Below, one piece after another: positions 28,529 to 36,378 of a DNA stretch of 64,000 nucleotides. This DNA is from Sphingomonas crocodyli (GTDB lineage: Bacteria > Pseudomonadota > Alphaproteobacteria > Sphingomonadales > Sphingomonadaceae). The translations under genes were made by a program, and so were the position numbers. The first letter of the stretch is position 1; each line of letters opens with the position of its first letter. The stretch spans positions 496,001 to 560,000 of the forward strand of contig NZ_SACN01000001.1 of the NCBI RefSeq assembly GCF_004005865.1, written 5' to 3'. A model generated the notes under the pieces. The model had not been told where the DNA came from, did not search any database, and saw nothing but the letters and a program-made list of their open reading frames with translations.

Positions 28529-28552
28529 CTCCCAATGGGTCCGATGTGGACC

Positions 28553-29347
28553 TTATCGTGCCAAGAGCCAGATCAAAGCCGCCGCGCCCACCACGATTCG
28601 ATACCAGGCGAATGGCCCAAATCCGCGCTTCGTCACCACGGCCAGGAACCAGCGGATCACCACGATCGCGACGACGAACGAAATAACGAAGCCCAGCGCG
28701 ATATCGGTGATCTGATCGCCGCCCAGCTCATGCCGCGCCTTCCACAGCGCCAGCGTGGTCGCGCCCAGCATCGTCGGGATCGCCAGGAAGAAGCTATATT
28801 CGGCCGCCGTCTTGCGCTCGACGCCCAGCAGCAGCGCGCCCATGATCGTGGCACCCGATCGGCTGACGCCGGGGATCATCGATATGCACTGGACAAAGCC
28901 GATGCCCAATGCGGTGCGCCAGCCCATCCCCTCGACGCTCTCGGTCGTGATCCGCTTCGCCATCCGTTCGATCGCCAGCATCGCGACGCCGCCGACCAGC
29001 AGCGCGATCGCGACCACGATCGGCTGATTGAGCAGCGCCTTGATCGCCGAATAGGCGACCGCGCCGATCACCGCGGACGGCAGGAAGCCGAGCAGGACGT
29101 TGCGGGTGAAATGGATCGACGCCGGATCGCGCCGCCCCAGCCCCGCCAGCACCGCGGCGAAGCGCGCGCGATAGACCACGAGCACCGACAGGATCGCGCC
29201 CAGCTGGATCACGATGTCGAACGTCTCGCTGCCCTCGGGCACCTTCACCAGCTCACCGGCCAGAATCAGGTGCCCGGTCGAGGAGACGGGGATGAACTCG
29301 GTCAGTCCCTCGACGATGCCGAGGAACAGGATGACGAGGAACGGCAC
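28553..29347 (-). CDS. uppP: Undecaprenyl-diphosphatase
   Basis: 264 residues, about eight transmembrane helices. Signature GIVEGLTEFIPVSSTGHLIL near the N-terminus and PGVSRSGATI in the middle. It recycles undecaprenyl pyrophosphate for peptidoglycan and O-antigen synthesis; overproduction gives bacitracin resistance. Follows the NDUFA9-like gene by 3 bp. Confidence 0.96.
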   Translation of the reverse strand: MPFLVILFLGIVEGLTEFIPVSSTGHLILAGELVKVPEGSETFDIVIQLGAILSVLVVYRARFAAVLAGLGRRDPASIHFTRNVLLGFLPSAVIGAVAYSAIKALLNQPIVVAIALLVGGVAMLAIERMAKRITTESVEGMGWRTALGIGFVQCISMIPGVSRSGATIMGALLLGVERKTAAEYSFFLAIPTMLGATTLALWKARHELGGDQITDIALGFVISFVVAIVVIRWFLAVVTKRGFGPFAWYRIVVGAAALIWLLAR

Positions 29348-29350
29348 GCC

Positions 29351-30286
29351 TTAGGCGGCCGGCTTGGCGCGCGCCGGGGCGAAGCGGCCGCGGGGCTTGA
29401 ACTGCACCAGCCAGGCGGGGGCCACCGCGTCCATCGGGGTCGGATCGATCCCGAACGCGGCAAAGCCGTTGCCGGTCGCGACATTGTCGGTCTGCAGCAT
29501 CGCCCACTGGTCGCGCGTGATCGGCGCGCCGGGCAGCAGGCCGGCCACGGTCGCCACCATGCCGCCGATCGCGTCGGGGATGGGGGCGAAGGTCGGCTCG
29601 CGCCCGGTCTCGCGCGCGATGAAGTCCTGCAGGCCCTGCATCGTGATCTGTTCCGGCCCGCCCAGTTCGTAGGTCTGGCCGCCATAGGTCGCGGGATCGA
29701 GCGCCGCGGCCGCGATCGCGCGGGCGACGTCGGCCACCCAGGCCGGCTGGAACTTCACGGTCGGGCGCATCACCGGCACGATCGGCATCGCCTGCATCGC
29801 GGCGAAGCGGTTCACGAAATCGTCTTCCTGCCCGAACAGGATCGACGGGCGGATGATCGTGGCGGCGGGATAAGCGGCCTTCACCGCCGCTTCGCCCTCG
29901 CCCTTGGTGCGGCCATAGGCCGACGCGCTCTCCGGATCGGCGCCGATCGCGGAAATGTGGACCAGCGCGGTCGCGCCCGCATCGGCGGCGGCCTTGGCCA
30001 CGTTCGCCGCACCCTCGACATGGATGCGCTTGAAGTCGCCCGAAAGGATGCCGACCAGGTTCACCACCGAATCGCTGCCCGCAATCGCGCGGGCGACGCT
30101 CGCCGGCTTGGTGATGTCCGCCGAAACGAACTGGGTCTGGCCCAGCCCGCCCAGCGGCTTGATCGCCAGCGCCTTGCGCGGATCCCGTTCCACCACGCGC
30201 ACCCGCGCGCCTGCCTTCAGCAGCTCCTGCGCCACATAGCGGCCCAGAAAACCGCCTCCGCCGAACAGCGTGACCAACCGGCTCAT
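29351..30286 (-). CDS. NAD(P)-binding protein of the complex I NDUFA9 type
   Basis: 311 residues, atypical SDR fold. It has an N-terminal dinucleotide motif (LFGGGGFLGRYV), VERDPRK, then YGRTKGEGE around the Tyr-x3-Lys position and IIRPSILFG. Such proteins resemble the NDUFA9 accessory subunit of respiratory complex I. ATG 30286 has GAGG upstream. Likely co-transcribed with uppP. Confidence 0.82.
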   Translation of the reverse strand: MSRLVTLFGGGGFLGRYVAQELLKAGARVRVVERDPRKALAIKPLGGLGQTQFVSADITKPASVARAIAGSDSVVNLVGILSGDFKRIHVEGAANVAKAAADAGATALVHISAIGADPESASAYGRTKGEGEAAVKAAYPAATIIRPSILFGQEDDFVNRFAAMQAMPIVPVMRPTVKFQPAWVADVARAIAAAALDPATYGGQTYELGGPEQITMQGLQDFIARETGREPTFAPIPDAIGGMVATVAGLLPGAPITRDQWAMLQTDNVATGNGFAAFGIDPTPMDAVAPAWLVQFKPRGRFAPARAKPAA

Positions 30287-30388
30287 TGTCGCAAACCTCA
30301 TGGATATTGTCGCCGCACGCATTGCCCGCGACAGAAGCTGTTGACAAGGCGCAACCGCCGCCACTATCAGCCGCGCTCCGCTCCGGAT

Positions 30389-30475
<87 letters not shown>

Positions 30476-30542
30476 ACGGCTTTCTAAGTCGTTGATCGCG
30501 TGACAAAAACCCTGTTTTCCGTGACTTACGCCTCTTTGGCCG

Positions 30543-30549
30543 GTACAAA
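30543..30549 (+). other. Possible integrase arm-type site (left)
   Basis: GTACAAA within CCGGTACAAAA, shortly before the integrase start. The same heptamer occurs near the right end at 39388. Confidence 0.25.
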
Positions 30550-30566
30550 ATCCGGGACGCGAAGGC

Positions 30567-32300
30567 ATGGGTTTGATCGTGAATAACCGACACATTCAGA
30601 AAGACCCTGCGACCGGTAGGCTCTCCTATCGGCGGGCCTTTGAACCGTCCTTGCGGCCATTTTTGGCGAAGCCGCGTCGCGAGCTGAAGGTGTCACTTGG
30701 CTCGACCAACCTCCGAGACCCAAAGGCAGAGCGGAAGCGGCTGGAGGCTGAGCAGCAGTACGAGCGCGAGGTCCGGCAAGCTACCGCTGCACGCCGAGTC
30801 GCCATGCAGGAAGCCTCAGGCCGCGTCGACCGATTGACGCCCGAGCTAGTGCAATACCTCATCGTCAACTGGCAGGTGGATGACCTTGCGCTCGACGAAG
30901 AGGTCCGGTGGGCCCCTCGCTCTCGTGATCGCAAACTCCAAGCTCAAGCCGATCTGCGGGCGCACGTCACCGATGAACTGGCGGAAGCGATGGAGCTGCG
31001 CGGGCTTGGCGACCTTGAAGGCATTTTGGAAGGTTGGGGAGCGACCGCAGCAGAACATGCCGCCACACACGGCTACAATGTGGATTTGGAGACGGCTGGT
31101 TTCCCCGAGTATGTTGTGGCGCTTCACGATGCCCAAATCGAGAGCTGGCAGGCCATCCTGCGGCGCATAGGCGGCGAGCTGGTCCCCACGCCCGTCGCGT
31201 TGCCGAAGCCGCAGATTAACGCGGTTCCCTCAGTCCAGGACGCAAAGACCGTTCAGGACCTAGCTGACGCCTACCAGAAGGCAAAATGGGACGGCTGGAG
31301 TGAGTCGACGCGCTCAGCAATCGTGCCGGTCATTCGCGTCTTGGTAGCTGCGGTCGGCGATCGTGATGTTCGCTCAATCCTCCGTGAGGATGCCCGACAG
31401 GTCTTTGAGACCGTAAAGTCCCTTCCCGCCGGCATTGGGAAGCGGAAGGAGCTGCGGGGCCTTTCGGTCCCCGCCGCGATCGAAAAGGCGAAGCGGTTGG
31501 GCCTGCCGTTGCTGAACCCGAACACGGTAAATCGGGGCTACATGGTGCACATCGCGTCCATGTTCGGTTGGGCGGTTGCTGAGGATTGGGCAGACAAGAA
31601 CCCGTTTGCCAAGCTCGCGGCGGTTGATCCCGTGGCGGCAAGGGACCGGCGCGACCCCTTTACCTTAGAGCAGCTCCAAAAGCTCTTTGCGGCCTCGCCG
31701 TGGGATCGCCGACCCTCGTGGGGCATGGCGAAGCCCGGACGGTATTGGGTACCCCTTATCGCTCTTTTTACGGGGATGAGGCTGGGGGAAATCGCCGGCT
31801 TGCGGCTCATGGACTATGAGGCGCTTGAGGGCGTCCCGGCGCTGCGCGTGCGGCCTTACGAGGGACGAAGGCTCAAGAACGCGGAAAGCCGGCGGGACTT
31901 GCCTGTCCATTCTGAGCTGATCCGGCTGGGGCTGCCCGACTTCATCGCAGCACGACGCAAGGTTGCTCGGCCGGGTGATTTGATTTTCCCAGACGCAAAG
32001 GCGAACAGCCGGAGCCAATGGGGGGCGAGACTCGGCCAATGGTTCGCGGCCCTCGTGGCAGAGAAGGGTTTCGCGGGAACTAAGCTCGGGATGCACAGCT
32101 TCCGTCATGGTTTTGAGGACCGCCTGAAGGCCGCTGGATTGCATGGACGTGCAGAAGGTCAGGCCTTGGCGGGGAGGCGGGTGACGGGATCGGAAGCGTC
32201 CTATGGCAACGGCTTCACGATATTCCAGCTTCAGGCTGCTCTAGAGACGATTACGCATCCTGGGCTCGACCTGAAACACTTGGTACCGCCAGCCGCCTAG
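30567..32300 (+). CDS. Tyrosine recombinase / phage-type integrase
   Basis: 577 residues. A long N-terminal region probably carries arm-type and core-binding domains. The catalytic domain shows the first Arg in LFTGMRLGEIAGL (about 404), His-x2-Arg in HSFRHGFEDR (about 509-512) and the tyrosine nucleophile probably in EASYGNGF (about 545). It lies 91 bp from the tRNA-Leu end in the orientation expected for the enzyme that inserted the element. Codon use is less GC-biased than that of core neighbours. Confidence 0.93.
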   Translation: MGLIVNNRHIQKDPATGRLSYRRAFEPSLRPFLAKPRRELKVSLGSTNLRDPKAERKRLEAEQQYEREVRQATAARRVAMQEASGRVDRLTPELVQYLIVNWQVDDLALDEEVRWAPRSRDRKLQAQADLRAHVTDELAEAMELRGLGDLEGILEGWGATAAEHAATHGYNVDLETAGFPEYVVALHDAQIESWQAILRRIGGELVPTPVALPKPQINAVPSVQDAKTVQDLADAYQKAKWDGWSESTRSAIVPVIRVLVAAVGDRDVRSILREDARQVFETVKSLPAGIGKRKELRGLSVPAAIEKAKRLGLPLLNPNTVNRGYMVHIASMFGWAVAEDWADKNPFAKLAAVDPVAARDRRDPFTLEQLQKLFAASPWDRRPSWGMAKPGRYWVPLIALFTGMRLGEIAGLRLMDYEALEGVPALRVRPYEGRRLKNAESRRDLPVHSELIRLGLPDFIAARRKVARPGDLIFPDAKANSRSQWGARLGQWFAALVAEKGFAGTKLGMHSFRHGFEDRLKAAGLHGRAEGQALAGRRVTGSEASYGNGFTIFQLQAALETITHPGLDLKHLVPPAA

Positions 32301-32362
32301 TGGACCGCTGTGTCCGCTTTCAGCCCCTTCCGAAGCGCCAGAAGCTCCTTCGCCCCATCAGC

Positions 32363-32560
32363 CTACCGCCGGGCCAGAGCGGCCCCCACAGCGTCCTCAA
32401 GAGCCGCAAAGAAAGCCCGCACCCGATCGGCGCTAACGGCCTGATGCGAGATAAGCCAAGCATGATCGCGGAGGGCGTTGCAAAGCCGTTGGTTCGCTGC
32501 GGGTGGCAGGGGCGTTTGGCCGCTACCCTCTCCCCCGCCGGAGCGAGGGGGCTTAATCAC
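32363..32560 (-). CDS. Small hypothetical ORF downstream of the parB-like gene
   Basis: 65 residues; the C-terminal half (NQRLCNALRDHAWLISHQ, then helical and Ala-rich) is protein-like. Same strand as the recombinase/ParB unit and 154 bp downstream. No domain recognised; the surrounding 32301-32714 holds nothing else I can support. Confidence 0.3.
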   Translation of the reverse strand: MIKPPRSGGGEGSGQTPLPPAANQRLCNALRDHAWLISHQAVSADRVRAFFAALEDAVGAALARR

Positions 32561-32714
32561 ACCCGCAGCGGACGGTAGGATAACTGTAGAGCCCCCACAC
32601 TTACAGCGGGAATTGATACTCTCCCCTGCATGGCAAACTTGTCACTGCAAGACCTTAAAATCCTTGTAGAACGGGGGTTGTGCCGGCTGGAACCGATAAC
32701 GCCCCTATCGGCCC

Positions 32715-33446
32715 TCAAATCCCCAAAGGGTTCGCCAGTTTATCCAGAACGGCATGGGGGTCCTCCCCGCGCTCTAGCGTTTCCACGAGTGTCCTGGCGG
32801 CCCCTAAGAGCCTTGCTTGATCACCGTCCTCAAGTTGGCTGAAGATTGCGCCAAACTTGTGAAGACAGGATGTCGCCTCGTCGGCGGCTTCCTCTGCCAA
32901 CTCCTCCTCGGTTGCGTGGCCCTCCGGCTCCCAAGTCTTGAAGCCCTCACCCTCGTTCAACGTGAGCCCCATTGCCTTTAGGCGCATGCGGATCGTTTCC
33001 CGGCTGTAGATGCCATCAAGCTCCGCCTCGATCACGCGGGAGGACTTAGTTTCCCCCATCGGGTCCACTTGGCGCCCATCCGCGATGTAGGCGTCCCAAA
33101 GGACCTGCCGGTCTTTCCGGCTGAGATTGAGCCCGTGCTTGGTGTTGGCTTTCTCAGCCTCCTCTCGGGCCTCCTGAAGGCTCATGCGGGCAACCTCCGC
33201 GGTCACAGTGCGGGACCCGTGGCTCCGATGGGCCTCTAAGCGGTGGAAGCCGTCAACGAGATACAGCACCTTGCCGACATGGGCGACCTTGAGGGCCGGT
33301 AGGGTCTTGCCTGCCGCCAGCTCTCTCGCGAGCTTCGTGGCGTGGCGGCGGTCAATCCCCTTCGCCCGTAGCTGAAAGTTCGCATGCTCCCGGACCTCGT
33401 CAATGAGAAGGGTGCGGGTCGCCCACTGTTTACCCTTCGCGGTCAC
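32715..33446 (-). CDS. ParB-like nuclease/partition-domain protein
   Basis: 243 residues. The N-terminal ParB/Sulfiredoxin-like domain includes YLVDGFHRLEAHR, the box corresponding to the ParB CTP/nuclease motif. A middle region may hold an HTH (SRETIRMRLKAMGL). The C-terminus is acidic and helical. The GTG start at 33446 overlaps the recombinase stop by 4 bp (GTGA), indicating translational coupling. There is no ParA partner, so a regulatory or element-specific role is as likely as partition. Confidence 0.75.
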   Translation of the reverse strand: MTAKGKQWATRTLLIDEVREHANFQLRAKGIDRRHATKLARELAAGKTLPALKVAHVGKVLYLVDGFHRLEAHRSHGSRTVTAEVARMSLQEAREEAEKANTKHGLNLSRKDRQVLWDAYIADGRQVDPMGETKSSRVIEAELDGIYSRETIRMRLKAMGLTLNEGEGFKTWEPEGHATEEELAEEAADEATSCLHKFGAIFSQLEDGDQARLLGAARTLVETLERGEDPHAVLDKLANPLGI

Positions 33447-34141
33447 TTGGCGGTCTCCTGAGCGCCCAGCCGGGCCATAAGATTGCGGACGGATGAAGCA
33501 TGCCAACGCCCCCCTCGGGCAGTCACGATGCCATCGGCATTAAGGGCCTCTGCGATCCCTGCGAGAGAAGTGGTCCCTTGGGCCCGCAGGGCCTCCACGG
33601 TGCCTCGCAGGCTCTCTGCGCGATCACCGGCGTAAGACGCTACCGCCTCTAGGGCTGCGGTGGTCCCCTTGCCGGCCCTGCGAAATGCAGCGGCACCGTT
33701 GGGATTGCCCAGCCGGACCCCACGGGCCTTGGCGGCTGCAAGGGCGTCCTTGGTCCGCTCTGAGATGAACCGGCGCTCCTGCTGGGCCACGAGGGCCATG
33801 ATGCCCACGGTGAGGTCATTAGCGTCCGGCATGTCCGCAGCTACGAAGCGGACGCCGCTGTTCTGGAGGGTCAGGAGGAAGGCAGCATCGCGGGAAAGGC
33901 GGTCCAGCTTTGCAATCACCAGTCGCGCTCCCGTCAGCCGTGCCCGCTCAAGAGCCTTGACCAGTTCGGGCCGGTCCGCCCGCTTGCCGCTCTCGACTTC
34001 CTGAAAGGGTGGAGCGATCAGGTCCCACCCCCGTTGGGCACACAAGGTCTCGACGGCGGCCCGCTGGGCCTCAAGGCCGAGCCCCGAGGCACCCTGGCGG
34101 GCCGTCGAGACACGGTAGTAGGCTACTGCTCTGTCCGTCAT
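33443..34141 (-). CDS. Serine recombinase (resolvase/invertase family)
   Basis: 232 residues. Begins MTDRAVAYYRVSTARQGASGLG with the catalytic serine in YYRVST, then conserved LDRLSRDAAFLL and the long E-helix region (QQERRFISERTKDALAAAK). The C-terminal helix-turn-helix is GIAEALNADGI with RGGRWHASSVRNLMARL. The internal ATG 34141 matches the family start; the longer frame to 34321 is probably untranslated leader. First gene of the minus-strand unit. Confidence 0.92.
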   Translation of the reverse strand: MTDRAVAYYRVSTARQGASGLGLEAQRAAVETLCAQRGWDLIAPPFQEVESGKRADRPELVKALERARLTGARLVIAKLDRLSRDAAFLLTLQNSGVRFVAADMPDANDLTVGIMALVAQQERRFISERTKDALAAAKARGVRLGNPNGAAAFRRAGKGTTAALEAVASYAGDRAESLRGTVEALRAQGTTSLAGIAEALNADGIVTARGGRWHASSVRNLMARLGAQETAK

Positions 34142-34431
34142 ATTTCGCCTCGTGCAAATCTGTCTGACGAGCGTTAGATGGATTTGTAAAGTGTTGTCAA
34201 GCTCCGAGTACAAGACGCCCACGACGCTGATCACCGCACTGACCTCAACACTGTATTGCCTAAATAAGACACCGCAATGAAGCCGAATGTCTGGCCGCCC
34301 GGAACCGCCGCAATCCCGCAATGTGGCGCAGGGGGGAGGCCCCCACTCTTCGGTGGGGCATTGGCCCGGTCCGACAACTACGCCTCCAGCATTTCCGCCG
34401 CTTCCTGGGCCTAAGGTCCCTGTCGCCGATT

Positions 34432-34704
34432 GGGTCCCTATGGGTCCCCTTCAGCCGCTGCGGGTTCCCCCAGCCGGCCAAACACAAACACGGTTCGTAA
34501 TTGGCGGCTTCGCTCGACCGCTAACGCGAGCGTCGGACCCCAAATGAAACGCCGCATTCCCTGAGTTTTCTGCGCAGCCGGCTACCCGATTATTTTAGGG
34601 TCCCATTGGGTCCCATGCCGGCCTCTAAGGTTCCCTTGGCGGAGCGATTTCCTGCCGTGTCCGAAGGGTGCCCACAGTTTTCGGCCAGGGTCCCTCCGGG
34701 TCCC
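34432..34704. repeat. Three GGGTCCC-N3-GGGTCCC pairs in a gene-free region
   Basis: Pairs at 34432/34442, 34598/34608 and 34688/34698. In each, two heptamers are spaced exactly 10 bp, one helical turn. Further near-matches (GGTCCC, GGGTTCCC) are scattered through 34410-34945. The whole interval 34142-34860 lacks convincing genes and separates the divergent recombinase/ParB and phage-like operons. Confidence 0.7.
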
Positions 34705-34860
34705 ATCTGGGCTGATTAGTGTAGGCATACGCACAGCCGTTGAAGTCAGCTGCAGCCTTAATGCTGACATATGCAGCACCACGCGCACGCCGTCCTCCTT
34801 GCTGGGTCCTCCAATCACAGACGCCGCGTGTGGTCCCATCAACCCTCCAGCTGAATACCT

Positions 34861-35274
34861 TTGACCTTCGATCCTCAAAAGGCCGCCCGGACCCTCTCCG
34901 GCCGGTCTGTCACCCTCTGCCCGCTGCCGGGCACTAAGGGTTCCCCTGCGGGCTTCCCGCTGCACGGCTACATTGCCCGCAAAGGCGGCGGCCAGAACCC
35001 AATGACCTTCCGCGCGGATGGGACTGCCCGCCGTGGTGCCGGCAATGACCTCGTCGACATCCGGCCCACCTTCGATCCCACGGCCCCGATTTGGGACCAG
35101 GACGGCTGCCGTGCAGCGATATTCGCGGTTAGCCCAATGGCGATCCCGTTCCCCATCACCGCCCTCGTTCGCACTGAAGGCGGAAAGAAGTCCCCGCGAG
35201 ACTTCGACCGCATGGGCGTGAGCCGGGCAGGCCCAGCTTTCTACCTTACCAATCAGGACCCACGACATGATTAA
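34861..35274 (+). CDS. Phage-like hypothetical protein
   Basis: 137 residues with a TTG start as drawn. The middle segment (GYIARKGGGQNPMTFRADGT, then LVDIRP) resembles small phage proteins of unknown function. Its end overlaps the next ORF by 8 bp. First gene of the four-gene plus-strand unit. Start uncertain. Confidence 0.5.
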   Translation: MTFDPQKAARTLSGRSVTLCPLPGTKGSPAGFPLHGYIARKGGGQNPMTFRADGTARRGAGNDLVDIRPTFDPTAPIWDQDGCRAAIFAVSPMAIPFPITALVRTEGGKKSPRDFDRMGVSRAGPAFYLTNQDPRHD

Positions 35275-35380
35275 CGGCGCACTGTTCGCCCCCGGCGCAC
35301 TACGCCCACCCTTCGAAAATCTTCCCACGTCCCCCTCAATTGGCGTCTGCGGTTCCTATGCCCTCAAGGATAACCGTTAA
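35267..35380 (+). CDS. 37-residue ORF between phage-like genes
   Basis: MINGALFAPGALRPPFENLP...; overlaps the preceding gene by 8 bp and the next start by 1 bp (TAATG). Tight overlap on both sides suggests it is translated. Confidence 0.4.
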   Translation: MINGALFAPGALRPPFENLPTSPSIGVCGSYALKDNR

Positions 35381-36378
35381 TGGGCGGCCTTTTCGGCGGT
35401 TCTCAGAAGACCAAATCGACCAGCACCACGGACACCGGGCCCTCGAAGTTCCAGGAACCCTATCTCCAGTCGGCATTCGACGGTGCGCAAAGCCTATACG
35501 ATAGCAAGACGGGCACCCCGTTCTATCAGGGCGACCTGTACGCAGGCATGAGTGACGCCGCGAAGAGCGACCTCTCGTCCATGAAGGCCTTCGCGTCTGG
35601 CACGGGCCTCGATACCGCCGGCCGCCTCTCCGCCCTCGGTGCGGACCTCTCCGGCCACGCATCGAAGGCCGGCACGTCGATCGACGACTTCCTGAAGCTC
35701 GCCAATGGCGACGCGACGGCGGAGAACATCGCTGCGGCGAGCAAGTACGCGGACAACCCGTACCTCTCGGGCCAGATCGACGCTGTCAACCGTGACGTGT
35801 CCCGCCAGCTCAACGAGCAGACGCTTCCGACGATCAACCGCGTGGCCTCGGCGACCGGCAACATCAACAGCTCCCGAGCAGGTGTCGCGTCCGGTATCGC
35901 CGAGCGCGGCGCTGCGGATCGCATGGCCGACAATGCAGCCACCGTTCGCGGGCAGGCATACGACCGCGGCCTCTCGCTGGCCTCCTCGGACCGCTCGACG
36001 AAGCTCTCGGCGCTCGGCACGGCCGCGAACGCCTACACGGGCCTAGCAGGCATGGGCATCAGCGCCCTCGGGGCTGGCGCACAGGCTGGCTACGGCGCCT
36101 ATGACGTCCTCAACCGAGCCAATCTGGCCGAGCAGGCGGACCGTCAAGGTCAGGCCGATGCCGACTACAAGAAGTGGCAGGGCGAGGACACCCGAGAAGC
36201 GGACCTCCTAGATCGGTATTACCAGATAATCGGTGGCAATCCTTGGGGGCAATCCGGGACCACGACGGGCACTCAAACGACCAGTGGCGGGGCGGGCCTT
36301 CTGAGCACCCTTGCTGGGGGCGCGGCCCTCGCAGGCGGTCTCGGCTGGAAACCGTTCGCGAAGGGGGTGGCGAAATGA
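35380..36378 (+). CDS. Phage virion-type protein, possibly an ejection/tail-associated protein
   Basis: 332 residues. N-terminus MGGLFGGSQKTKSTSTTDTG, then EPYLQSAFDGAQSLYDSKTG. Such openings (Gly/Ser/Thr leader, then 'P-Y-x2-x-x-A-x-Q-x-L-Y') recur in podophage structural proteins. The middle has long Ala-rich helices; the C-terminus is Gly-rich. Function assigned by resemblance only. Confidence 0.55.
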   Translation: MGGLFGGSQKTKSTSTTDTGPSKFQEPYLQSAFDGAQSLYDSKTGTPFYQGDLYAGMSDAAKSDLSSMKAFASGTGLDTAGRLSALGADLSGHASKAGTSIDDFLKLANGDATAENIAAASKYADNPYLSGQIDAVNRDVSRQLNEQTLPTINRVASATGNINSSRAGVASGIAERGAADRMADNAATVRGQAYDRGLSLASSDRSTKLSALGTAANAYTGLAGMGISALGAGAQAGYGAYDVLNRANLAEQADRQGQADADYKKWQGEDTREADLLDRYYQIIGGNPWGQSGTTTGTQTTSGGAGLLSTLAGGAALAGGLGWKPFAKGVAK

